DNA of 64,000 bases from Dimorphilus gyrociliatus (Eukaryota; Annelida; Polychaeta; Dinophilidae). The position numbers and the translations under genes are program-made. Of the stretch, positions 11,939 to 23,207 are shown piece after piece (position 1 is the stretch's first letter; the number at the start of each line of letters is the position of its first letter). Below the pieces are notes generated by a model. The model had not been told where the DNA came from. It saw only the letters and a program-made list of their open reading frames with translations, and made no database searches. The DNA lies in NCBI GenBank assembly GCA_904063045.1, contig CAJFCJ010000004.1, positions 1,481,713-1,545,712 on the forward strand, written 5' to 3'.

Positions 11939-13354
11939 ATGGACGGAGAACTCTCTTCCGTATCCGCAACGTCGTTCGGTAGCCAATATTCGTTCTTCTC
12001 GATAAGCAGTGAAGAAGATGAGTCTAAGAAAAAGAGGAAAAAGCTGGATCTTTGCTTTTCTGAACCAACATCTTTAAAGGGACGCCGACTTCAAGCGATT
12101 AGATTAACATTGATACCTGTACTTCCTCTTATAGTTTTAAATGTTTTTATTATTTACAAAGTGGTGGATATTGTACATAAGTTGTCAAGAGAAGAGCCCG
12201 ACGAGACATATCTTCTATATAGAAGGTATTACTTGCAGAAATTGGAACTAATTTATCGATCACCGTCTGATAATTATCAGGAACGATATCTCTTATGTTG
12301 GGATATTGTTAAGGAATTAGATAAGACGGAGGAAGACTACTGCTTGTTTAATAAATCACTATCCTCACTTCAGTTTTTATTATCTGCAGTCGAAAAGGAA
12401 ATCGAAAATTCGCTCGAAAGCAGTCGTAGATCGTTTAAAATTGAACTTATTATACAAAGTCTTCTATTTTTAATCAATATTCCAATTTGTGTGTTCCTTT
12501 TCGTTAACTGCTCAGTTACGATAAGAAATCTCAAAATGGTTTCCAAGAATTTCTCTAATAGAGCGAACGAATTAAAGAAAGAGAGAAGAAAAACTGAATT
12601 GTTACTTAACGAAATGCTTCCTAAACTGGTTGCTAAGGCTCTGAGGTCAGGTAAGCCTGTTAGTGCCGAATTCTATCACTCAGTATCAATCATGTTTACG
12701 GATATCGCTAATTTCCAAGAAATCTCTAGTCTATCTAAACCAATGGATCTAATTACACTATTGAATAATGTCTACAATTTTATCGATGCCAAGATCGAAT
12801 TGCACGACGTTTATAAAGTAGAGACAGTTGGGAGCGTTTACATGGTAGCCGCAGGTGTTCCGATAAGATCGGATGGTCATGCAAAGGAAGTTGCCAACCT
12901 AGCTTTGGACGTAAAAGATGCTACAGAAGATTTCGTCATCCCTCACCTACCAGAAAGAAACCTGCTACTAAGAATTGGGGCTCACTGCGGTTCAGTAGTT
13001 GGTGGTGTAGTTGGTAACAAATGTCCCAGATATTGTTTGTTCGGAGATACGGTTAACACAGCCAGCAGGATGCAATCATCAGGATCCGGTTCAATTTTTA
13101 ATTAACCTTCATTGCTTTTGATTTAAGACTAATTTCGCTTTTCTTTAATAGCTGCCAAAATTCACGTATCGGGTGCATTTCAAGAAGCCCTAGCAAGCGC
13201 TGGCTGGTATGTACTTAAGTACAGAGGAGAAATTCAAGTAAAGGGCAAAGGAATAATGCAAACATATTGGTTAGAATCTACTTCGAAAACGTCTAAACGG
13301 AAAAATGTTAGAATGAAAGTCGAGCAAAAGACTCTTTTAGACGACGCTTGGTAA
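11939..13354 (+). CDS. Two-TM guanylyl cyclase-like protein, second metal Asp replaced
   Basis: Exons 11939-13088 and 13152-13354, 450 residues. A basic cytoplasmic N-terminus, TM1 at about 52-78, a short 90-residue loop, TM2 at about 168-192, then a signalling helix (LLLNEMLPKLVAKAL, as before cyclase domains in guanylyl cyclases) and a class III cyclase domain about 245-430. Seen: first metal Asp in FTDI (D255), guanine-selecting Glu in KVETVG (E295) and Cys in PRYC (C366), transition-state Asn/Arg in NTASRM (N373, R377). The second metal Asp, in the usual GDAYM motif, is Ser here (S299, GSVYM). The layout resembles a small version of the NIT-type two-TM cyclases of invertebrates, though the loop is too short for a full NIT domain. 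Catalysis is therefore doubtful. Confidence 0.85.
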
Positions 13355-16300
13355 TTTTTAAACTGTAGATGGCGTTGTATTTAATATATGACGGAATACA
13401 AAAAGAGTACAAGATTTATGTTGAAATTTATTATGATAATCCGACCGCCAATAGCCATTTAACAGGCTTTTATTCAGTTCCTTATCTTAGGAACGTCTCA
13501 TTTCCAACGTTTGTCTAGTGATTATGAGAACGTATGAAATTTGGCTTGAGTTTTGCGAAAAACGGTAAGTGGCATGAGTTACACTAGAGACAGAGAATGA
13601 AAAGCGGAAAGGAAAGTGTAACGCCTATTACAATCCGCAATCCGCAATACGCAATCCGTTTGAAGTGTTCGGTCAGAAGTAAAATTAAAAGTACAGGAAG
13701 AGGCCGAGTGTCTGCTCCCCGTTGATCGAACGATCAAGTCCGAACGGAAGAGGCTTTTCGTCCGATTCTTTCGAGTGTTATGGGCGTCACTTTGATGGCC
13801 GCAATTTCACTGCATGCGTTCGATAATCGCGTGCAGAATAGGTAAAAACAATGAAAGTAAATAATCAGTTTGGGCGGAACACTCTGTCTTCATTTGATCT
13901 GTACGCGTTCCGCACGTAAAGCAGGCGTCAGGTGGCCGTCGAAGCTCTCACGATATAATTATGAGGACGATACGACTTTTCTTAATTATTCATTCGTTAT
14001 TTTCTTCATTTATTTTCCATCGCTTATCTGTTTTCCAAATCTTTTGATGGAAGAAAAGCCTTTTCTTTCCTCCATTCTTCGTTTTTTATCAATCAAAAGA
14101 AAAAAGCAGGTACCGAAGATCGATTATTCTCATTAATAAAGAAATCGTTTCGAAAAACGCAACATTCCCGTTATATACGCACGCCCGCAGTTCTGGACGC
14201 TTCAGGACGCCAGAGGCGGAAAAGGACGATTACGTCACCTTCAAAGCTACTTTACTTACAAATTTTCGCCTTACTACTATCATTTTTCTTGCTTTGGGCA
14301 AATTTTTAGACGGTATTTTCCAAACTTCTTCAATCTCTATGCACCAATTGACTAATACCAAATACTAACTTAAGTTCGTTTCGGCGGTTCTTAATGAGTG
14401 AATTGCTTAATCCCTTGTTAAGTGAAGGTTCTCCCCTTATACTCTCTTAAATATGGCCATAGGCAAAAAAAGCTATATGGAACATGAATTTCATACCGAT
14501 GCTCACTTTCTAAAAAACTCTTTAATGGATCTAAAAATATCAATTCGTCGTGTGCAAGAACGGCCACGTGCTGATGTCTCTTGTTAAGGGCCGTTCTTAC
14601 TTTATTTATAGTATTTTATTTCTTTGCTCTTCTTTTATTGTTGGTTGTACACGCGTGCAATAGAATATACAATCTAAACTGTATACCAAATATATAAAAT
14701 TTTACTGCTGTATCAATATATATATATATATATACTGTATATACAAAATATACGTACAGTCAGTTAACCGTGCTATACTTAGATAAAAAGTTTCATATTT
14801 GCAAAAACATGGGAGCTGAGTTTCATACATGATTTTCCTTTGATATTCTATTATTATTATCATTATTATTCCCCAGGTTCGACCTAAAAAAATCCAAACA
14901 TGTGTAAATAGGCTGTGTGCTATGATCTTAGAGATAAGGATGAAGAGATGAAGATGAGGGCATTTAGATTTTCTTCGTTTTTTTTTTTCAATTGATGTAT
15001 AACTTATTTTGCGTCTACGTAGACCTTTTTTTATTGTCTTTCTGAAATTAGGGACTTCACCGGTGATTAATTATGTTAATTGTCACCTCTACTCTGACGT
15101 CTGCCACTTTGATTGTTTTTTAAAGGGGTCAAATGCAATCTTTTTAAAAACACACGGTCACTTAGACTGTTTAATGAACGCTTCACTAAACCGGCGTGAG
15201 GACTGCGTAGATACTATACCGATTTTTAGCAGGTTTTTATTGCCTTTTATTATGAAGTTTTTCCTTTCTAACCTTTTGATAAAACACTTGACTATGAAAC
15301 TCTAATCGGTGTCTCAAATTGGCCTAGTACAACTGTCATTATACTTAAAATATAATTCAATACAGTAACGAACTGAATTGTGATTGGTTGAGAAACGGCC
15401 AATCAGATATCACGTGATCCGCTTTCAATGCGCTTTGTTCCAATGCGCCCTATTCATTTGAGCCGGTGGCGCTGACCATATCAGCTGAGATGGAATGATT
15501 GGTTTTTTGCTATAACTTTAATATTTTGTAACTTGTTAGACGGATATTTACCACCTAATGTTGTTTAAGGAATTTTAAACAGAGTCTTCATATAGGTTTG
15601 TACTGAATATCTGATTATTAAGTAACTTTAATCCCGCGTTAAACTCCATCAACCAGTGGATGCTAACGATCGTTTAGATTTACAAAAAAGTAGCAATTTT
15701 AGAGTATAGGATCTTGCGTGATTTAATTTTCTTATTTTTTTATCGTTATTAGTGTGCTTGAGAAATGTCTAATTAGCGTTTAATCAAAGTAAATACTTTA
15801 ACGACTGTTTGATTTAGAGCAGACGTAAAATTGTCCACTTTCACCAGTTTTCACGGTCACTCAATTTCCCGTTAATGGTTGTTATGTATACCTTTGTCCG
15901 CCATTTTGTTTTTCGTAAGATGGTAGGGAACTGATGGCAGGCGTTAACTGTATAGAAAGGGGGCTACTAATTCGACTTCGTTATTTATACACTCTCTAAC
16001 TAATAGGAATGGGTCTTAAGATTCCTATGCACTCAAAGAATGGGCGGATGTCGCGCGTAATTTAATTGAATAAAATTACGGATGCATTACGTAAGACGAT
16101 AAACGAACTTATTAGCCCAGAGAAGAAATGCAAACGTTTCGAGTAGTTAAATTTTGTATTACGATTAAAACTTACAAAAAAATAACCAATTGGAACAATT
16201 TGTTCCGCAGACACTTGAGTCAGATAAAGAAGGAGCAACTCAAGTGAAATAAAACTACAATAAGACGTAAAAAATGTAAACTTGCCCTTTACAACCTTAG

Positions 16301-16895
16301 AAAAAAAGCATATTGAAAAAAAAAATTTGGTATTGGCCTATTTCCGTGTCTCGTCATTGTTATTATTTCATACACCTGCATTGTAAATTTCAATTTCTTT
16401 TTATGTTTTCTTTACATTTTTATGCAAAGTCGCGAAAGTGTACGTAGACAATGAGCCCGGATGCGTTCCCGTTTGGTTGAAATAATTCAAATTCCATTTT
16501 ATTTTACTCGCATCGCTAAAAATGATCGAGCGGCTCGTTTAAACTCGATTAAGTTTAGAACCTGCCTAGTAATTTAGGTTCGGTGAAAAAAATGAATTCG
16601 ATGAATTTTATCTTTTTCGCTCCCTTCAATTAAAAGACGAGACAAGATTGTTTATCGTGAGAAATAGTATAGTTGAAGAAATGTTAAAGGGCATTAAAAA
16701 AATAAAGGGGAATGTAGATTGTTATTATTTGCCTTTCAAATGGAAAAATTTCTAGTTGAACGCTCGCGACCAAAGTAAAATAATCGTCTAGTTTCCTTTT
16801 ACTATACGCTTTTTTGGTTAAATAATAGAGTATGGGTCTGCATATTGAATAGGACTATTTAAACAAGTACTTATTTTCACAGCCGTTTGAACGAG
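13355..16895. other. 3.5 kb gene-free region
   Basis: No exon with coding character found on either strand. Contents: four close GCAAT copies at 13631-13660, a TTACGTCA at about 14230, TA-rich tracts near 14720-14750 with the ACTGTATA motif, and scattered poly(T). It probably holds the promoter and 5' UTR of the downstream gene. Confidence 0.4.
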
Positions 16896-19202
16896 ATGGA
16901 ACCGAAAGATGATTGCCTTAAAACGTCGTATTTCCAGACGAAGACGCGTATGGTAAGATATAATTGTACTATAATTACATTTCCATCACATTCGCTATCA
17001 TTAATTTGCGGTCGTGACGAGAAACAGACGCTACTATAATAAAATATAATCTGGCAGTTGTGGTATAACTATAAAGGGGAAAGCCATTGGAGGGAGGGGG
17101 CCGGGGCGTCAAGAAGAGAAAGAGGGGATAAAGAAAATTTCTGTGCGGTTGTCTTCCCACGCGCCGCTTTCGCTGGGCAAACGAGAGTTAGGGAACGATT
17201 TAAGTAAATACACAAATATTGACATTGTTTCGAACCGAAAGGATACTATATAGTTCGAGTATTGTTGACTCGATTGGGCGGGTAGGAAAGGGGGAGGGAA
17301 AGGCTATTATAAACACATGCATATGCATATGTCAACTCATATAGGTTCGCGTATTTTAAATCTTTTCAATTGCTTCTCTTCAAACAGTTGGAGATCGTGC
17401 AAGAAAGTCTTCGGATTAAACTCGAGGTCAACTCAATAAAAGAAGCCTTCCTAAATGTTTTGCAAATGCAAGATACATTTGAATCGAATGGTAGATTACC
17501 AAAAATAAAAACTTCTATTGACGAGGATTCTAGTCTACCAGCATCAAGAGCCCGTATTAGAGCCATGTACGAGGCGCGAAAAGCGCGGTTAAGAGCCCGT
17601 AACGCATACAAAAGGGATAAAGAGAACACCGACCCTGAATTGGAAGAAAAAATTACCAAAACACCTAATAGAAAGTGCACTTGTTCTGCTTCTAAAATTT
17701 CACCTAATGGCCGATTAACACCAATTAGAGAAGAGAGACAGAATAACAACAACGTTGTGGGTTATAGGGAGAAAAATTATTACAGCGACGGTGAATACGT
17801 GCAACTTAAACCTCCTGGCATACCTTCAAACGATTACGTGAATATTAGAACGGAAAATGCCGATGGCGCAGCAGAGGAAAGTAGTTTGTGGAATTGTTCT
17901 CCGGCTTCAGTCTTACGCACGAAATATGCTACCTCCGACGCTATTAATCAAATGTACCTATCGCCGAATAGTACTTTGCCGTCTTTGCACGAAATATCTG
18001 ATATTTCGAGATCGTCTGTTGACAGAAATACCTATCCTCTTCATTCGACACTCAATTATCCACTTCATTCTACTCTCATATCTGAGAATAGAACAACCGC
18101 AGCAGATAATTGTAAGAAACGCTTAGAAGAAGATGATAGTGTTAAAACACTTGACAAGGCTGCGATAAGAAGCGATAGCTTTAGCGGTAGTTCAACTTCT
18201 AGGAGTTCCAGTTCAGGCTCCGCAGCACCGGGATTGTGCAAAGAGCACGGTTTGCATCCTACTTTCGGTGGCCCTTGTATATTTGAACATATTAGACCGA
18301 ATAATTCTGATGATGCGGACGATGAACGAGAAGATGTACTGGAAAATAACAAACTCTTGGTTCCCACCGATTACGATAGTTCATACTTAAGTGAATGCGC
18401 CGACACAGAAGATCACTTGAGCGATCACCACGATGTTATTCATGTTTACGATTCCACTGTCGCCCGTATGCGTGTGCTACGTAGACAAACTGGACAAACC
18501 TCTTTGGGCGGGCACCCCAGGGGAATGATCGGGCTCTCTGAATCTGATTTGTTCGAGTCATCAAAGGCTTCGAAATCATCTGTTAACGCAACAAGAGACT
18601 CTAAGGAACCTCAGCGGCCTCTATCTATTGCAACAACAACTACATCAAATACAGATAGTCCAGAATCAAATCAATCTCCAATAGCACCGGTTAACTCACC
18701 TAATGTAAGTTGATAATTACTTTAACAGAATATCTTCTTTGTTCAGACGCTAATAAAATACACATTGCGTTATTCGATACAGATAACTGATTCCGGTTCA
18801 AGCAGACCCACCACTGATAATTACGAATATTACGATGTCGAACAGCCAACGTTCAACACCATTCCTCATATTGCCAGAAAGATATTAAAATATGATAAAT
18901 TAAATGGAAATCTCTGTCAACGTATTAAACGTGATGAACATGGACAGTTCAGAGTTCCTGAAATTCCAACTGTTCGCAGGAAACCTAGAAGGAGTGAAGC
19001 TACTTGGACAAGAGAGGATGAAGACCATATATACTTTTACGATAAGCATGGTTTACCAAAGGCCGCTCTTAGACAGAATAATGATAAAAGGTTACCGAAA
19101 AGAAGGAAAAGGGAGATACGTAAACGATTGGAACTTTTCAATTCTAATTTACATCAAAGGACTAGTGCAAATTTTTCAATTAAAGTTCTTGGTGAGGTTT
19201 AA
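16896..19202 (+). CDS. Uncharacterised 609-residue protein
   Basis: I do not recognise this protein. Exons 16896-16952 (donor GTAAGA), 17388-18704 (donor GTAAGT) and 18747-19202, all phase 0, total 1830 nt. The N-terminus has a short amphipathic segment (LEIVQESLRIKLEVNSIKEAFL) followed by an Arg-rich helix (ARIRAMYEARKARLRARNAYKRDKEN). The middle is low-complexity, rich in Ser, Asn and Asp, with one small CxxH-like patch (GLCKEHGLHPTFGGPC) and many possible phosphosites. The C-terminus is basic (KRLPKRRKREIRKRLELF) with a TWTREDEDHIYFYD stretch. No membrane segment or signal peptide. It could be a cytoskeletal or junctional regulator, but nothing in the sequence decides this. Stop lies 121 bp from the convergent sorting nexin stop. 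Confidence 0.8.
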
Positions 19203-19323
19203 ATTGTAAAGAACAGTAAACAAACTATTCTTCTTTTCCTGCATGTGTTCTTTCTTGTTCTTTAAGCATTTAAAGAAATTTTTTATAAATATATTCTAAC
19301 GCCATCTAACGAATATTTTTTTA

Positions 19324-22300
19324 CTACGCTCCCAGTTTGTTTAATGCTTTTCCAAGGACTTCTATTGTGTCGTTGGCAGTCCTTATTTTTGCTTCAGCAT
19401 AGAGGCTAAGGGCATCTTCGTATGCTTGCAATTTTTGTCGATGGAAGAGAAATAACTAATTTAAAAATACAGATAGTTAAGTTTTGGTAATATGGTATCA
19501 AGCGAATATTATACAGACTTCCTTTTTAGCAACGTCTGAGAAATGTTCCAAATCCTTCTCAACGGCATCTTTTCTTTCATTAGCCTATATATTTTGACAA
19601 AACAGTCAAAATACGAAAAAATATGTCATTAATTTTCTTCTATTTAACTTAATAAACGTTTAAAAGAGATGCTTTCTTTCATCAGTTATGATTCATCGAC
19701 GCCGAGCACCAGGTAGCAATCAATGACATTGATCACGTGGTTTAATATAGCCAATGGAGAGCGTCGACTGCAATCATTCCTGCCGTATAGGTGTATACAC
19801 GCTGTACGTATTGCAGCTGTTGCTAGAAAATATCTTGTAAAATACTGCTACGGAATACAAAAAATAAATAAAAAATCACTATAAAAACTGCTCATCAGAA
19901 AAGATTTATGGGCTTAGAGAAGATGTCTGAATCGAGTTATGTCTACAACGATTCTGAATACCACTCTACCACCTCCACCAACTGAAAGGACGATTGCCGG
20001 TCTAACGATTGAGACTTTCTCATTTATTTTACTAGCCATTGGCGGTTCTGGCCCTATAATTTTCCTGATCATACTAGCTATTATTCTACGACTGAAACGG
20101 AGCCGAAAATTGAAAACGGAGTACTTTTCTAATCGCCCGAAAATGTTACATGCTCATGAACTGTCAGCCGTTGAAGAACATTTAAGCAGTAAAGCAGAGG
20201 CTATGCTAAATGGGCAAATTCCAAATGGAAACGTTCAATCACTTCATAACCCAGAAGTTTTCTTTGTTCGAGCTTCGCCAGTCTCTCCACCACCACCCCC
20301 TCCGCCTACTAAATCAATACAACGTCGTCCTAGTATAGGACCCGAAGAAAGGAAAGCTCTGGAATGCTTCAATGAAATCTATGAAGGTTTTGATGACAGC
20401 GAACCTCCAACACCCGTCCGCAGCAATATGATAACATTAGCTGAGGTGCATGAACAACCAAAACATAGGACAATAATAAATGTAACAGAATCAGGTGCTT
20501 ATGACAATATAGCATATTCAAGTTAGCTGTCTGTATATATGGTGAGAAAAAAAAATACTTACAACAACCAAACCACCCGGTTTAGCTTTAGCCAAATTAG
20601 CGTTTGCTTCTTCATAATCCATCAATAAAACTGTTCTATCGTTAAGTATTTCCTAGAATGATAGGAAAGAAGAAAATGTCATTATTTTTTACTTTTGACA
20701 ATATCATTCTACGGATAAAAAATATTTGGACTTGTACACCTTCATAATTTCTTTGTTTTTTTTTTATTTTTCAATAAATAATGCTCAAAACTCCCTATAT
20801 AGGGTTGACATTTTACGTATCGACAATTTTGGTGATTTATATGACATAAATATATCTTTGAACGGGTAATCACGGCGTAACGATAACCGGAAATGGCATG
20901 ATAAAATTGAACAGTCGTCAGACGAAAAAGGTTGGCCATAAAGTATTTGGAATTGGTTTATAAACATCCTATTTGGGTGGTGATTGAAAAGGAAATTTTA
21001 TTTATGCAAACTCTCCTAATCTATAAAAATACGCGCTCCATTAGGTTTTGAATGGGAAAACAATATAACGGAAAGGGTTTTCGTCTAACTAGACTGTCGG
21101 ATCATATAAGACATACCAGGAAAGAGTGAAAGAGACGGAAGTTAGTAAAAAGTTGGGGCGTTGTCATATACTTTCAGTAGATGCAAAATAAAGGTCTTTG
21201 CTCATGACAAAAGCATGTTCTAATTCTATAATTATAGGCGACTAAATCGGACGAACATTGCCCATCTGGACGAGAAAATTTTACAATGCAACTCTCAATT
21301 AGACCCTTACGTAATCAGAGGCTTTAGAGATTGATGCTTCGCCCTAGTGGGTCTTCTATCGAATTCCGGAAGTGGTTTTTCAGAGTAAATATGTGTTCAA
21401 GTTTGACATTAACTCTCTATTTAAGAGTCTATTATTCTTCCATAGACTCCCTCACTCTACTAAAGAGATTAAAACTAACAATTCAATAGCCCTTCCTCAT
21501 TAGAGATTCCCTCATCATTATAATTACTTGTTAGGGAACAAATTTAAACATATTGAGTCTTGTATAACGGTAAAATAATCTGGCAGTTGGCGTGTGTCAT
21601 ACTATAGGGGTGAAAACAATTATTCATCATACTCCAAAGGGTGATTCATGAGTACTATGTTAATGAGTGTACAAATTAATTTTACTCTAATCAAAAGGCT
21701 TGTGTTATTTGTAAAATTAATCATCTATTTTGTAAAATGCTTACTTGACAAGAGTCCACGTATCTGTTATATAAATCCAGATGAAATCCAAAGGTATATT
21801 CATCGTTGTATATGCCAACAGAAATGCATTTTTGCAAACTTTGAAGGATTGTTGATATTTCATTGAAAATCCTATAGTATACAGTAAATATATATATATA
21901 CAGTATATAAATGTATATTAAATATATGTATATATTTATATTTTATGTAAATATTTTTCAGAATAGAACTAAAAGTTCTATTTCAATAAATTATTAGTAT
22001 TGTAAGCTTACAGAGTTTCATTTTTGTTAACGAGAGATTCGCAGGAATTGATTAGATTAAATTGTGACGCCATTTCGTGATAGGAATGTAAAACACCTGA
22101 AAATTTAAAAACAGTCCATTCAAACTAATACGCTGAGAAAGGTTTAGTTATATATTTATTTCGAGAATCTTTACTGACGTTGTTCAGCATTTTTATAAGC
22201 CGAGTAATCCTGTAACGATAAAATTTTCATCATTAATTTTTTAACAGATTTATAGGCTTACGTTTAAGGCTTGACTAATGTACTCTTTGTAATTGGTCAT

Positions 22301-22959
22301 CCAAACCCGTTGGTAAGCAAAATAGTCGTCGATGTCCTGTAAAATAACATATTTTCCAAAAAGACAATTGGCATTATTGTAAAATTACCGTATGATTGAA
22401 TTTTTTTGCGTCGACCATTTTAGATTTTATTCGGGAGATTGCCACGCAAGGCGGTGCTTTTTCCAAAGTTAAAAATCTATCTAATATAGGATCCGCTCCA
22501 AAAACTGGATGATCTATAAGAAGACTGAGATATTTTTCCAGACTTCTACAATCCTTTTCGTATTCATCCTTAATTACACATTTTAGACGCCTACCAAGCA
22601 TCTTTTTTGATTGCATTTGAGCTGATTTTGCATCAACTATAGGCCTGGCTGGTAATGGAGGTATAATCCGACATCGATTTTCATCTTTGACATTTATACA
22701 ATGATTTAAGTATTCAAAATCGTCATATTCGCGAACGGTTTCGAAATCTTCGCCGGTTGTTAGTGATTTAGTTATAATTTTAAAGAGAAGACGTTCACCA
22801 TCTTTTATAGCTTCAATTATTGCAACTGAAAATCGAGCAAAAAAAGGTCTCTTCGGTTCGATGGGAGTAGTTGGATCTGATGGATCATCCTGCAATAATA
22901 TTAATTAAAATTTTGCAATATATTACTGCTTTTTCTCTTAAAGTATTGGAATTTACCAT
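19324..22959 (-). CDS. PX-BAR sorting nexin, SNX5/6/32-like
   Basis: Endosomal retromer-associated sorting nexin. Exons found: 22957-22959 (ATG only), 22389-22889, 22262-22336, 22179-22209, 22012-22096, then 20563-20652, 19519-19584, 19324-19455. Between 22012 and 20652 the phases do not join (2 against 0), and about 45 residues of the family's BAR domain are missing, so at least one exon there is unresolved. The PX domain covers the big exon (PFFARFSVAIIEA...VREYDDFEYLNHC...IIPPLPARP). BAR segments match in order: DIDDYFAYQRVWMTNYKEYI, then ILNDRTVLLMDYEEANANLA and LFLFHRQKLQAYEDAL. Ends at the position where SNX5/6 end. The intron between 20563 and 19584 holds another gene on the plus strand. 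Confidence 0.82.
19939..20526 (+). CDS. One-TM protein nested in the sorting nexin intron
   Basis: Single exon, 195 residues, not recognised. Short Thr/Pro-rich N-terminus with N-glycosylation sites, one transmembrane helix at about 25-51 followed by a basic RLKRSRK stop-transfer, and a cytoplasmic tail with a run of seven prolines (an SH3- or EVH1-type ligand), a RRPSIG phospho-type site and a terminal YDNIAYSS. It lies wholly inside the 0.98 kb intron of the minus-strand sorting nexin; its stop is 36 bp from the nexin exon at 20563. No signal peptide, so a type III orientation is likely. Confidence 0.7.
   Translation: MSTTILNTTLPPPPTERTIAGLTIETFSFILLAIGGSGPIIFLIILAIILRLKRSRKLKTEYFSNRPKMLHAHELSAVEEHLSSKAEAMLNGQIPNGNVQSLHNPEVFFVRASPVSPPPPPPPTKSIQRRPSIGPEERKALECFNEIYEGFDDSEPPTPVRSNMITLAEVHEQPKHRTIINVTESGAYDNIAYSS
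20653..22011. other. Unresolved sorting nexin intron region
   Basis: About 1.36 kb between nexin exons. It should contain at least one missing BAR exon on the minus strand, which I could not place. A plus-strand open frame at 21648-21866 has no coding features. TA-rich motif copies lie at 21880-21905. Confidence 0.4.
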
Positions 22960-23207
22960 ATTTGCCTAGGCAATGGAGAGAATTTTTTATAGCTATATGA
23001 ATCAAATCAAGAAAATTTCTTTCAAAAGTTATTTCTATCCAAAATAAGAATACAAGATCGAACAAAATTAAAATTCAATTTTTTCCAAAATAGTCCTATT
23101 CTCCAACACCAGTTTTTAGATATTAGAGAGAATATTAACAAGGTTTCCAGTTCATAAGCATTTTCCAGATCACTGTTGTCAAAGTGGAATATATTCCAGC
23201 CGTTGTC
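22960..23207. promoter_or_regulatory. Bidirectional promoter, sorting nexin / XRRA1
   Basis: 248 bp separate the two divergent start codons. With both 5' UTRs inside it, one shared promoter is likely. No TATA box seen. Confidence 0.5.

Noticed and set aside
12420-13088. Adenylyl cyclase call for the class III cyclase domain
   Set aside because: Glu and Cys at the base-selecting positions (E295, C366) are of guanylyl type, and the helix before the domain is of guanylyl cyclase type.
13870-14136. 88-codon open frame in the gene-free region
   Set aside because: No family features, no splice sites that extend it, low-complexity hydrophobic content from T-rich DNA.
15009-15305. 98-codon open frame upstream of the orphan gene
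   Set aside because: Composition follows the local T-rich DNA; no recognisable motif or conserved splice context.
21648-21866. 72-codon plus-strand open frame in the nexin region
   Set aside because: Lies in AT-rich sequence beside a TA tract and shows no domain, signal peptide or splice support.
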